Positions 1 to 7,318 are shown, counted from the first letter of the stretch. The stretch: 9,141 bases of DNA from Bacteroidales bacterium (GCA_031254735.1 JAIRTU010000012.1:1-9141), one strand, 5' to 3'. Numbers and translations are program-made. Notes: generated from the letters alone by a model not told the origin.

Positions 1-360
1 GTATAGGGAGTGGTATAGCTTCCCGTTTTACCGCCGGGATATTGTATTAATGTATCCTTCGATTTATCGAATAATACCCCACCCACAGAACAGTAATTGG
101 GATTATCCTCCTCAACCGTTAGACTTATCAGACTGTGGCAACCGACAAAAGTCCCACCTCGGATACTCGTTACCGAATTAGGAATAGTTACAGAGGTTAA
201 GTTGCAACCGGAAAAAGCAGCATATTCAATAGTAGTTACTGTATTAGGAATAGTATAACTTCCCTGTTTACCGCCGGGATATTGTTTTAATGTACTCTGC
301 GATTTATTGAATAATACATCATCAACAGAACAATAATTGGGATTATTTGCCTCAACGATT
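1..360 (-). repeat. 240-bp higher-order internal duplication within the BspA-like gene
   Basis: Bases 1-120 align without gaps to 241-360 at a 240-bp offset, with about 22 mismatches by eye (about 82% identity). The shared part encodes the NPNYCSV...QYPGGK module, and similarity continues more weakly into 121-240 versus 361-480. This is an 80-residue super-repeat made of one long module plus 23-residue LRR units. The array probably continues beyond the left edge. Confidence 0.75.
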
Positions 361-989
361 ATACTTGTCAGACTGCTGCAACTGTTTAAAACCTCCCTAC
401 CGATAGATGTTACCGAATTGGGAATGGTTACGGAAGTTAAACTGCTGCAAAATTCAAAAGCCCAATCTTCAATCATTGTTACCGAGTTGGGGATAGTAAT
501 GGAAGTTAAGCCACTGCAATGAGCAAAAGCACTCTGTCCAATGTCTGTTACCGATTCAGGAATAGTTATCGAAGTTAAACCGGTGCAACCGTAAAAAACC
601 GCATTTTGAATAACCGTTACCGAATTGCCAATGGTTACCGAAGTTAAACCGGTACAAGAGTGAAAAGCATAACCTCCAATCGTCGTTACCGAATTGGGAA
701 TAGTTACAGAGGTTAAGGCGGTGCATTCGTAAAAAGCCCTATATCCAATAGCCGTTACCGAATAGGTGTTTCCATTGTATGAGACCATATCGGGAATGGT
801 AATCTCTCCGTTATAAGAACCCTGACTAAAATTTTCATAGGTTACTCCCACCGTCAGGGGTGGGGTAGATGAGATAATATTGTAATAGATAGTTTGTCCG
901 TCATTTACGGCGGAGAAGTCGTACGCGGCTGCCTTGTTTGCAGCACAAAGACAGCATACTGCTGCTAATAATGTTTTAAGTTTGTTCAT
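1..989 (-). CDS. BspA-like leucine-rich-repeat surface/secreted protein, N-terminal part (C-terminus outside window)
   Basis: The minus strand is open from the ATG at 989 to base 1 (329 full codons, no stop), so the gene is cut by the left edge. Residues 1-22 form a signal peptide: a basic N-terminus (MNKLK), a hydrophobic core, and a likely cleavage after the Ala run before YDFS. After a spacer of about 50 residues come 23-residue BspA-type repeats (LRR_5 style) from about residue 78, with the pattern LTSVTIPNSVTxIGxxAFxxC. Two longer modules (about residues 216-248 and 296-328) carry NPNYCSV..VLF.K and QYPGGK. The family is known from Bacteroidales and other host-associated microbes as exported proteins implicated in binding to host proteins or cells; the ligand here is unknown. 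The ATG follows an A-rich leader, usual for this phylum, with a TAnnTTTG box 71 bp upstream. The export or anchoring signal at the C-terminus cannot be seen. One repeat (GCNLTS, about residue 261) is one residue shorter than its neighbours. Confidence 0.9.
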   Translation of the reverse strand, partial: MNKLKTLLAAVCCLCAANKAAAYDFSAVNDGQTIYYNIISSTPPLTVGVTYENFSQGSYNGEITIPDMVSYNGNTYSVTAIGYRAFYECTALTSVTIPNSVTTIGGYAFHSCTGLTSVTIGNSVTVIQNAVFYGCTGLTSITIPESVTDIGQSAFAHCSGLTSITIPNSVTMIEDWAFEFCSSLTSVTIPNSVTSIGREVLNSCSSLTSIIVEANNPNYCSVDDVLFNKSQSTLKQYPGGKQGSYTIPNTVTTIEYAAFSGCNLTSVTIPNSVTSIRGGTFVGCHSLISLTVEEDNPNYCSVGGVLFDKSKDTLIQYPGGKTGSYTTPY

Positions 990-1059
990 TTTCTTTTTTT
1001 GATTTAAATGTTTATACTTTAATGTTCGCTTAAACGATTAATAGATAATTTTCAATTTG

Positions 1060-1092
1060 CAAATATATAACTTTTTTTTATTTCTCAAGCAA
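1060..1092 (-). promoter_or_regulatory. Predicted Bacteroidetes-type promoter of the BspA-like gene
   Basis: On the minus strand the -7 box TATATTTG (1067 to 1060) fits TAnnTTTG exactly. TTG trinucleotides lie 18 and 22 bp upstream (1088-1086 and 1092-1090), either side of the usual 19-21 bp spacing, so the -33 element is imperfect. The predicted start of transcription would leave an AT-rich leader of about 65 nt. Confidence 0.5.
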
Positions 1093-1132
1093 TATATTTG
1101 TTTTTTTGCAGGTGGAAAAAATGGAAAAACGC

Positions 1133-1163
1133 TTGCATATCTCCGAAAAATGTTGTATCTTTG
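1133..1163 (+). promoter_or_regulatory. Promoter-like site on the plus strand with no gene downstream
   Basis: TTG (1133-1135), a 20-bp spacer and TATCTTTG (1156-1163) match the Bacteroidetes -33/-7 layout well. Transcription would run rightward from about 1170 through the intergenic repeat at 1197-1276 and then antisense into the 3' end of uvrA. No plus-strand ORF with coding character follows. It could drive a small or antisense RNA, be left over from a lost gene, or be a chance match. Confidence 0.45.
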
Positions 1164-1196
1164 TAAGATCGGCGTATGGGTTTTTGCGTTGCTTAA

Positions 1197-1276
1197 CAGT
1201 GAATAACGAATAACTAATAGTGAATAATAACGCAATAACGACCCGGCAAAGTGTAATGTTCGGCTTATGCTCCGGC
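1197..1276 (+). repeat. Intergenic repeat copy related to the island at 8230-9141
   Basis: Bases 1197-1236 hold an AT-rich string built from GTGAATAA/TAACGAATAAC motifs. Its reverse complement closely resembles 8451-8488. Bases 1242-1268 (GGCAAAGTGTAATGTTCGGC and flanks) match 8514-8540 in the direct orientation with one or two changes. The two modules are adjacent in both places, but the AT-rich one is flipped. An 82-codon minus-strand ORF across 1038-1286 is largely made of this repeat and promoter DNA and is not called a gene. Apart from this repeat and the nearby promoter and terminator signals I see nothing in 990-1374. Confidence 0.65.
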
Positions 1277-1325
1277 GTTTTGTCAATGCGTCATTAGCCG
1301 GTTATCACGAACTACTTACCGGTAC

Positions 1326-1350
1326 AAAAAATCCCGGATTGGATGCCGGG
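1326..1350 (-). terminator. Rho-independent terminator downstream of uvrA
   Basis: Read on the minus strand, CCCGG (1350-1346) pairs with CCGGG (1337-1333) around an 8-nt loop, followed after one A by six T (1331-1326, with the A at 1332 between stem and run). It starts 25 bp after the uvrA stop. On the plus strand no T-run follows, so it acts only for uvrA. Confidence 0.65.
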
Positions 1351-1374
1351 GGCAAAAACAAAGGCGTAACGAAA

Positions 1375-4215
1375 CTACTTCAAATATTCTTTTAAGAATT
1401 GACCGGTGTAACTCTCTTTTGCTTTCGCGATTTGGGTGGGTGTTCCCTGTGCGACAAGCATTCCGCCGTTTTGTCCGCCTTCGGGACCTAAGTCAATCAC
1501 CCAATCGGCGGTTTTTATCACTTCCATATTATGTTCTATCACCAAAACGGTATTTCCCTTGTCTGCCAATTGATGAAGAATGGTCAACAACATACGAATG
1601 TCTTCAAAATGCAGTCCTGTGGTCGGCTCGTCCAAGATGTAAAATGTCTTTCCTGTATCTTTTTTGCCTAATTCAGAGGCTAACTTCACACGTTGTGCTT
1701 CGCCGCCGGAGAGCGTGGTAGACTTTTGCCCCAAACGCAAATAGCCCATTCCCACATTGCACACCGCCTGCAATTTCTGACGAAGAGCAGGCAATCCCTC
1801 AAAAAAGTGAATAGCCTCATCAAACGTCAATTCCAACACATCGTTGATAGATTTTCCTTTGTAACGAACTTCCAGCGTTTCGCGGTTGTATCGTTTGCCG
1901 TTGCAGGTATCGCAATGAACATATACTTCGGGCAAAAAACCCATTTCGACCGTCCGAACGCCCGCACCTTTGCACGATTCGCACCTGCCGCCCACCACAT
2001 TAAACGAAAACCGCCCCGGCTTATAATGCCGTATCATCGATTCGGGCAGAGAAGCATACAGTTTGCGTATTTCATCAAAGACGCCAATATACGTAACAGG
2101 ATTGGAACGCGGCGTACGCCCGATGGGTTGCTGATTGATTTCTATTACTTTATCTATATGTTCCAATCCTTTAATCTCTTTATAAGGAAGAATTTCGTTG
2201 TCGGAACGATAGACATGTTTGTTCAAAATCGGATACAGCGTAGAGGTTATCAAAGACGATTTTCCGCTTCCCGACACGCCGCTGACGCAGATGAAAGTCC
2301 CCAAAGGGAATTTTACATGTATGTTTTTCAAATTATGCCCCGAAGCACCGATAAGTTCCAAACATTCGCCGCTTCCTTTTCGTAACTGTTTCGGCACGTC
2401 AATTTTACGTCTTCCCGAAAGATAATCGCCGGTAAGGGTGTCGGCGTTGGCAATATCGTCAAAACTGCCTTCCGCCACCACAAAGCCGCCGTTTATCCCC
2501 GCTTCGGGTCCCATATCGATAATATGGTCTGCCGCTTTCATCGTGTCAAAATCATGCTCGACCACAATAATGGAGTTTCCCGCGTCTCGCAGATTTTGAA
2601 GAGACTGTATCAACTTCTGATTGTCTCGTTGATGTAAACCGATACTCGGTTCGTCCAGAATATACAACACATTCACCAGCTTCGAGCCTATTTGCGTAGC
2701 TAGACGTATCCGCTGTGCTTCGCCTCCCGAAAGCGTTTGAGAAACACGGTTCAAGGTGAGATAGTTTATTCCCAAATCCAACAAAAAACCCAAACGAACA
2801 TTGGTTTCTCGAATAATCTCTTTCCCTATTTCCTGCTGTTGAGGTGTGAGATACTGATCAATGCCTTTCAGCCATTCTGCCAAGACATTAATATCCATAT
2901 TCACCAAATCGACAATGTTTTTGTCTCCTATCTTAAAACAGGTGGATTCTTTCCGCAGACGTCCGCCCTTGCATTCGTCGCAGATATATGTGTGCATAAA
3001 CTGCGATGCCCATTTGCGAATATTTGCCGGAGCATCTTCCGCATTATTGACAATAAAATTGACTATCCCTTCAAAATGGGAAGAATAATTGTTTATTCCC
3101 AAAGACTCATTCCTAATTGTCAAAGATTCGGTTGTGCCGTACAAAATAGCGTGAATAACATGTTCGGGCATGCGGTCGACCGGAACGTCCAAAGAGGTAT
3201 GATGTTTTTTGCACATCGCCTCTATCTGCTTGAATATCCATGTGGGCTTGTATTTTCCAATGGGTTCGATAGCACCATCGGCAATGGATTTTGTTGTGTC
3301 GGGAATCATTTTCTCGATATTGGCAGCCGAAACATGACCCAATCCCTTGCATTTGGGACAGTAGCCGTAAGGCGAATTGAAAGAAAATGTATTGGGTTCG
3401 GGTTCGGGATACGATAAGCCTGTTTGAGGGTCCATTAAAAACTTGCTGTAGCCGACAGGCGTATTCGATCCTTTTTCCAACAACATCAAACTGCCCTTTC
3501 CGTATTTCAAGGCTGTTTTGACCGATCGTGCCAAACGCTTTTGAGACTGTTTATTTATCGGAATAATATCTATAAGAATTTCTATATCGTGCGTTTTGTA
3601 TCGATCGGTCTGCATACGCGGCGACACTTCTTTTATCTCGCCGTCTAAACGTACCGACAAAAATCCCCATTTGCGGATTTGTTCAAATACTTCTCTGTAA
3701 TGCCCTTTTCTTGCCCGGACAATCGGAGAGAGCAATTGAATGGTTTGTCCCTGATATTTTTCTTCTATCAAGGCAACCAATTGCTGCTCGGTGTATTTTA
3801 CCATCGGCTCGTTGCTGAGGTAAGAATAGGCGGTAGACACACGTGCAAACAACAATCGGATGAAATCGTATATTTCTGTAATTGTCCCGACCGTAGAACG
3901 CGGGTTGCGGTGAATGGTCTTTTGTTCTATGGAAATAACAGGACTCAAACCGGTGATCTTATCTACCGCCGGACGTTGCATATCGCCCATAAAACGACGT
4001 GCATACGCCGAAAAGGTCTCCATGTAACGCCTTTGTCCTTCCGCATGTATCGTATCAAATGCCAACGACGACTTGCCCGAACCCGATAAGCCTGTTATCA
4101 CCACCAATTTATTGCGAGGGATTGCCAAACTTATATTCTTCAGATTGTTTTCTCTTGCACCAAAAACTTCTAAATTCTCTTCGTATACGTTTTCGCTTCT
4201 GTTATCTGTTGTCAT
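1375..4215 (-). CDS. uvrA: Excinuclease ABC subunit A (UvrA), complete
   Basis: UvrA is the cytoplasmic DNA-damage sensor of nucleotide excision repair. It dimerises, binds lesions, loads UvrB and leaves before UvrC cuts. The 946-aa product has both ABC ATPase modules. Module 1 has Walker A GLSGSGKSS (42-50), signature SGGEAQR (496-502) and Walker B D521-E522. Module 2 has Walker A around K652, signature SGGEAQR (836-842) and Walker B D862-E863. The C-terminal zinc module is complete (C745, C748, C768, C771). The N-terminal zinc modules are not: the pair aligned with the first CxxC of E. coli is D262/T265 while its partner pair C286/C289 remains, and no CPxH stands near the YSYLSNEP region although C412/C415 remain. 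From memory, other Bacteroidetes UvrA proteins share this. The ATG at 4215 directly follows an in-frame TAG, and the next Met is far inside, so the start is secure. It is monocistronic, with its own terminator, and divergent from the M49 gene. I found no TAnnTTTG box upstream of it. Confidence 0.97.
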   Translation of the reverse strand: MTTDNRSENVYEENLEVFGARENNLKNISLAIPRNKLVVITGLSGSGKSSLAFDTIHAEGQRRYMETFSAYARRFMGDMQRPAVDKITGLSPVISIEQKTIHRNPRSTVGTITEIYDFIRLLFARVSTAYSYLSNEPMVKYTEQQLVALIEEKYQGQTIQLLSPIVRARKGHYREVFEQIRKWGFLSVRLDGEIKEVSPRMQTDRYKTHDIEILIDIIPINKQSQKRLARSVKTALKYGKGSLMLLEKGSNTPVGYSKFLMDPQTGLSYPEPEPNTFSFNSPYGYCPKCKGLGHVSAANIEKMIPDTTKSIADGAIEPIGKYKPTWIFKQIEAMCKKHHTSLDVPVDRMPEHVIHAILYGTTESLTIRNESLGINNYSSHFEGIVNFIVNNAEDAPANIRKWASQFMHTYICDECKGGRLRKESTCFKIGDKNIVDLVNMDINVLAEWLKGIDQYLTPQQQEIGKEIIRETNVRLGFLLDLGINYLTLNRVSQTLSGGEAQRIRLATQIGSKLVNVLYILDEPSIGLHQRDNQKLIQSLQNLRDAGNSIIVVEHDFDTMKAADHIIDMGPEAGINGGFVVAEGSFDDIANADTLTGDYLSGRRKIDVPKQLRKGSGECLELIGASGHNLKNIHVKFPLGTFICVSGVSGSGKSSLITSTLYPILNKHVYRSDNEILPYKEIKGLEHIDKVIEINQQPIGRTPRSNPVTYIGVFDEIRKLYASLPESMIRHYKPGRFSFNVVGGRCESCKGAGVRTVEMGFLPEVYVHCDTCNGKRYNRETLEVRYKGKSINDVLELTFDEAIHFFEGLPALRQKLQAVCNVGMGYLRLGQKSTTLSGGEAQRVKLASELGKKDTGKTFYILDEPTTGLHFEDIRMLLTILHQLADKGNTVLVIEHNMEVIKTADWVIDLGPEGGQNGGMLVAQGTPTQIAKAKESYTGQFLKEYLK

Positions 4216-4476
4216 CTACTTTGGAATAAGCATACTTTTAACGCAGGATTTTTTTGCTTAGTATGAATGATTTCAATTTTCATCGTTCAGCTTCTCGAAA
4301 GATGAATTTATGATTTTTCGTTGCGTTATGGTGTTATCAACCAATCAATAGCCTGTTTTCAGTCATTGTTTGGAGGCGACCGGAAAAAGTTTTTGTGCAG
4401 ACAGGTGAAAGGTTACATTATTTTTGATATTTTTGCAGAAAATATTTTTGTCATAATCAAATTAATAATTATTCGT
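4216..4476. other. Divergent intergenic region between uvrA and the M49 peptidase gene
   Basis: This 261-bp spacer must hold the promoters of two divergent genes. A plus-strand reading frame is open from an ATG at 4321, but 4321-4476 reads as AT-rich spacer that encodes no signal peptide, so it is not counted as coding. A small dyad, TTCATC (4279-4284) and GATGAA (4301-4306), lies near the middle. No match to the TAnnTTTG box was found in the uvrA direction; three lie in the M49 direction (listed separately). Confidence 0.6.
4419..4450 (+). promoter_or_regulatory. Cluster of three TATTTTTG (-7-like) boxes upstream of the M49 gene
   Basis: TATTTTTG occurs at 4419-4426, 4428-4435 and 4443-4450; each fits TAnnTTTG. 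A TTTG at 4392-4395 lies 23 bp before the first box, longer than the usual spacing, so which box is used is unclear. The closest box would leave a leader of only about 20 nt before the ATG at 4477. The region is T-rich, so chance matches are likely for some of them. Confidence 0.4.
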
Positions 4477-6120
4477 ATGAAAAAACAATTTATTGGAGTT
4501 GCAGTTGTTGCGGCGGCAGCTGTTTTGGGGACGGCTTGTTCCAACAAACCCGCCGAACAAGCAGAAAAATCGAAAATGCAGTTAAACGTAGAAGAGTACA
4601 CAGAGGTGGAATTGAAATCTCCATTGGTAAATCAACTGTCGGAAAACGAAAAAGCCTTGATGCCGATTTTTGTGGAGATTGCCCAAATTATGGACGAGCT
4701 GTTTTGGAAACAGACCTTTGGCGATAAGTCGGAAATGGAAAAGATTAGCGATATGTGGACAAAAGAGTTCTTTAAAATCAATTATGGTGCATGGAACAGA
4801 TTGGACAGTATGAAGTCTTTTGTTGAAAATTACGGCGAGAAGCCTTTGGGCTGTCATTATTATCCGACAGACATTACCAAAGAAGAATATGAAGCATACA
4901 ACGAACCGAACAAGGGAAGCCTGTATACGGTTTTGCGTCGAAATGATGACGGAACGTTGAAAACAGTCTGGTATCGGGACGAATACAGAAAAGAAATCGA
5001 GAAAGTGTGCGAACTGTTGGACAAGGCAATACAGCTTGCCGAAGACAACGGATTGAAAAATTATCTGACAGAACGCAAAAAAGCATTTCAAACAGATGAT
5101 TATTTTGCAAGCGACATGGCATGGATGGACATGAAAGAAAGTCGTATGGATTTTGTGGTTGGACCCATCGAAAATTATGACGACAAGCTGAACGAAGCCA
5201 AAGCATCTTACGAGGCATTTATTTTGTTGAAAGATGAAAAACGAAGTGCAGATCTGGCAAAGTTTGTGGCGATGCTTCCTTCTTTGCAAAGAGAACTCCC
5301 CGGCGACGATAAATATAAAACCTTTGTTCCCGGAACATCTTCCGACTTGAATGTATACGACGTGGTTTATTATGCCGGCGATTGCAATGCGGGAAGTAAA
5401 ACCATTGCTATCAACCTGCCCAACGACGACAAAGTACAGAAACTCAAAGGAGCGCGTCGTTTGCAGTTGAGAAATGCCATGCAGGCAAAGTTCGACAAGA
5501 TATTATTGCCTATCAGCGAGCTTATTCTCGACCCTTCGCAAAAGAAACATGTTAAATTTGATGCGTTCTTTTGGAATGTAACTTTCCACGAGGTGGCTCA
5601 CGGATTGGGAATTAAAGAAACGATCAACGGCAAAGGAAGCGTAGACGACGCCATGCAGACCGAAAAAACCTCATGGGAAGAAGCCAAAGCCGATATTTTG
5701 GGGCTTTTCCTCTCCTGCAACCTTATCGAAAAAGGGGAAATCACCAATATCACCGTAGAAGATGCTATCACCACCTATATTGCGGGGATTCTTCGTTCGG
5801 TGCGGTTTGGCATTTCGAGTTCGCACGGCAAAGCCAATATGATGTGTTATAATTATATGGAAAAAGAAGGTGCGTTCTCTCGCAACGAAAAAGGAATTTA
5901 CACAATCGACTTCAACAAAGCAAAACAGGCTGTCAGCAGTTGGGGTGCTTTGATTTTGGAAGTACAGGGAGAAGGTAATTTTGCATTTGCCGAAACATTC
6001 AGGAATGAAAACGGCAACATCGGAGAGCAACTGCAAGCCGACTTGGATAAAATAAACAACTCCGGTATTCCAAGAGATATTCGCTTTGTGCAGGGCTTGG
6101 AAACCTTGGGTTTGAAATAA
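4477..6120 (+). CDS. Lipoprotein zinc peptidase of the M49 / dipeptidyl-peptidase III-like group
   Basis: The start is placed at ATG 4477, not at the upstream ATG 4321, because MKKQFIGVAVVAAAAVLGTAC is then a typical lipoprotein signal ending at Cys21; the residue at -3 is Gly, which is off-consensus. This gives 547 aa. Zinc-peptidase motifs are visible: HEVAH (371-375) and EEAKAD (401-406), together giving two His and a Glu as zinc ligands and E372 as the catalytic Glu. A GDCNAGSK motif (301-308) matches the conserved core of M49-like proteins. DPP III enzymes remove dipeptides from the N-terminus of short peptides. Classical DPP III has a six-residue HEXXGH motif and about 700 aa, so this shorter HEXXH protein belongs to a bacterial side branch whose substrate I cannot name. 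It is expected on the periplasmic side or in the outer membrane, for peptide use or turnover. It has its own promoter boxes and terminator and appears to be a single-gene unit. Confidence 0.85.
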   Translation: MKKQFIGVAVVAAAAVLGTACSNKPAEQAEKSKMQLNVEEYTEVELKSPLVNQLSENEKALMPIFVEIAQIMDELFWKQTFGDKSEMEKISDMWTKEFFKINYGAWNRLDSMKSFVENYGEKPLGCHYYPTDITKEEYEAYNEPNKGSLYTVLRRNDDGTLKTVWYRDEYRKEIEKVCELLDKAIQLAEDNGLKNYLTERKKAFQTDDYFASDMAWMDMKESRMDFVVGPIENYDDKLNEAKASYEAFILLKDEKRSADLAKFVAMLPSLQRELPGDDKYKTFVPGTSSDLNVYDVVYYAGDCNAGSKTIAINLPNDDKVQKLKGARRLQLRNAMQAKFDKILLPISELILDPSQKKHVKFDAFFWNVTFHEVAHGLGIKETINGKGSVDDAMQTEKTSWEEAKADILGLFLSCNLIEKGEITNITVEDAITTYIAGILRSVRFGISSSHGKANMMCYNYMEKEGAFSRNEKGIYTIDFNKAKQAVSSWGALILEVQGEGNFAFAETFRNENGNIGEQLQADLDKINNSGIPRDIRFVQGLETLGLK

Positions 6121-6146
6121 GATTATTTTTTATGTTGTGAAGAAAT

Positions 6147-6175
6147 CGGTGGATGGTAACGTCTGCCGTTTTTTT
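6147..6175 (+). terminator. Rho-independent terminator of the M49 peptidase gene
   Basis: CGGTGGA (6147-6153) pairs with TCTGCCG (6162-6168), seven pairs of which two are G-U, around an 8-nt loop, directly followed by seven T (6169-6175). It starts 27 bp after the stop codon at 6120. Confidence 0.6.
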
Positions 6176-6428
6176 CTTGTGTTAAAAAAAACGCAGCGAG
6201 AAAACGTTCTTGCGAAAATTGCGAACGTCGCGAAGTTGAGACAATGCAACCACCGCACCGGGAGGAGATTATTGACTTGCCGACAGCCGGCGTTCAAGTC
6301 GAACGCAGAATGTTTTTTTTCGTAGGAAAGGATATATTTTGATATTTTCCGGAAAGAAAGATTTAAAAAAAACAACAATAGCCGCAACAAAAATACATGT
6401 TCATTCGTTTTATATAAATAGGCTGTGC
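6176..6428. other. Non-coding spacer with short repeats and a hairpin
   Basis: No credible gene lies here; the ORFs on either strand are rich in Lys, Phe and Leu from A/T runs and lack start signals. Three 9-mers in tandem at 6211-6237 (TGCGAAAAT, TGCGAACGT, CGCGAAGTT) share GCGAA. A perfect hairpin, GCGTTC (6290-6295) and GAACGC (6301-6306) with a 5-nt loop, is followed six bases later by eight T (6313-6320). It is terminator-like but the gap to the T-run is long. I see nothing else in the stretch. Confidence 0.5.
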
Positions 6429-6469
6429 TTATTTCAAGAAGGGAAACAATATTTTTTTTCTTGAAATGA
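6429..6469 (+). promoter_or_regulatory. Long hairpin / inverted repeat upstream of the exported-protein gene
   Basis: ATTTCAAGAA (6431-6440) and TTCTTGAAAT (6458-6467) are perfect reverse complements. Inside them GGGAAA (6441-6446) can pair with six T (6452-6457) through three G-U and three A-U pairs, leaving a 5-nt loop. Two more pairs (one G-U) extend it outward, giving about 18 pairs as RNA. No T-run follows on either strand, so it is not a simple terminator. It sits just before a TAATTTTG box at 6475, where an operator or the 3' end of an RNA could be. Confidence 0.5.
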
Positions 6470-6474
6470 TAATA

Positions 6475-6519
6475 TAATTTTGCAGATGCGGTTTTGTACA
6501 TTTAATTTGTGTATTTTTG
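6475..6519 (+). promoter_or_regulatory. Two candidate -7 boxes for the exported protein-miaA unit
   Basis: TAATTTTG (6475-6482) and TATTTTTG (6512-6519) both fit TAnnTTTG. Neither has a clean TTG at the usual spacing upstream. The second would give a leader of about 20 nt before the ATG at 6545; the first would start transcription just after the hairpin at 6429-6469. Confidence 0.4.
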
Positions 6520-6544
6520 TACCGTTAAATTTAGGACAGAGGAA

Positions 6545-7318
6545 ATGAAAAAACAGAGACTTGTATTCCTGTTTCTTTTGCAGATATTGGTTGTTGCCGC
6601 TTTTGGGCAAGAGCGGTTTATGTTTAGGGGGAGAGTGGTGGATTTTATCACGTATCAGCCTTTATCCAATACGTGTATTCACAATCTTTCTTCGGGATTG
6701 ATGACTTTCAGCGGAACTTCCGGCGATTTTTCCATGCTGATGCGAAGCACGGATACGCTTGCTGTCTCTCGCGTAGGGTACGACATGGAACTCTTTACCC
6801 TCAGCGATTCTCTTTACGATACCAAACAACGGATTACCTTTCGGTTGATTATGCGTTCGATTATGCTTCGCGAGGTTGTGATTTATGCCCTGAAGCCTTA
6901 TCCGATGTTTGTTCAAGATTTGGCGAAAGCAACTCCGCAAAAGAAAGTCGAGATTCCGGGAGTAGAAATCAGTGCGGAAGAAAGAGCAAATTACGATATA
7001 AATGCAGGGAATTTGTTGAGAGGAACGCCTTTGGCAAGCCCGATCAGCTTTCTTTACGATAAATTCAGTTATAAGGCAAAAATGAACAGAATGTACGCAG
7101 GCTTGATGGAAAATCAGGAAGAAGCAGTGCGATTGTCTCAAAAATACAATCCCGAAATTGTACATCGTATCACGAAATTTGAGGGAGAACGTTTGGAAGA
7201 TTTTATGTTGTATTGTTCGTTCACGTATTACACGCTGGTAACTTCTACCGATGTGGAAATAGAAAAAATGATTGCCGACAAATACCTGCAATATAAACGA
7301 GAAAACGGAATATGGTAG
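6545..7318 (+). CDS. Exported protein with an N-terminal carboxypeptidase-regulatory-like domain
   Basis: The start is set at ATG 6545, preceded by AGAGG and giving a proper signal peptide (MKKQRLVFLFLLQILVVAAFG, cleaved before QERF). An ATG at 6509 in the same frame adds 12 residues that would spoil it and lies upstream of a candidate -7 box. The product is 257 aa. Residues of about 25-105 resemble the carboxypeptidase-D regulatory-like beta-sandwich common in Bacteroidetes exported proteins: FRGRVVDFITYQPLSN, a turn with SGTSGDFSM, and DTLAVSRVGYD. The C-terminal half is charged and helical-looking and contains a NLLRGTPLASPISFLYDKFS segment that resembles conserved hypothetical proteins of the phylum. 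No catalytic residues, TonB box or transmembrane segment beyond the signal are seen. It is likely periplasmic or cell-surface and of unknown role. Its last codons overlap miaA by 7 bp, so the two are probably translated from one mRNA, although no functional link is evident. Confidence 0.8.
   Translation: MKKQRLVFLFLLQILVVAAFGQERFMFRGRVVDFITYQPLSNTCIHNLSSGLMTFSGTSGDFSMLMRSTDTLAVSRVGYDMELFTLSDSLYDTKQRITFRLIMRSIMLREVVIYALKPYPMFVQDLAKATPQKKVEIPGVEISAEERANYDINAGNLLRGTPLASPISFLYDKFSYKAKMNRMYAGLMENQEEAVRLSQKYNPEIVHRITKFEGERLEDFMLYCSFTYYTLVTSTDVEIEKMIADKYLQYKRENGIW

Noticed and set aside
1038..1286. 82-codon minus-strand ORF between the BspA-like gene and uvrA
   Set aside because: It runs through a repeat copy and promoter-like DNA; the YSLL-rich peptide comes from AT-rich repeat sequence, and it has no recognisable domain.
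1419..4089. Several plus-strand ORFs of 68-230 codons opposite uvrA
   Set aside because: They are antisense shadows of a well-supported gene and show no domain or start signal.
4321..4476. Upstream ATG giving a 599-aa version of the M49 protein
   Set aside because: It would bury the lipoprotein signal 52 residues inside the protein, and the added stretch has TAnnTTTG boxes and AT-rich spacer character.
6130..6501. 123-codon minus-strand ORF in the gap before the exported-protein gene
   Set aside because: Low-complexity Lys/Phe/Leu composition from A/T runs; it spans a terminator, a hairpin and promoter boxes belonging to plus-strand genes.
6509..6544. Upstream ATG of the exported-protein gene
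   Set aside because: It precedes a candidate -7 box at 6512-6519 and adds charged residues before the signal peptide; ATG 6545 has a purine-rich site in front of it.
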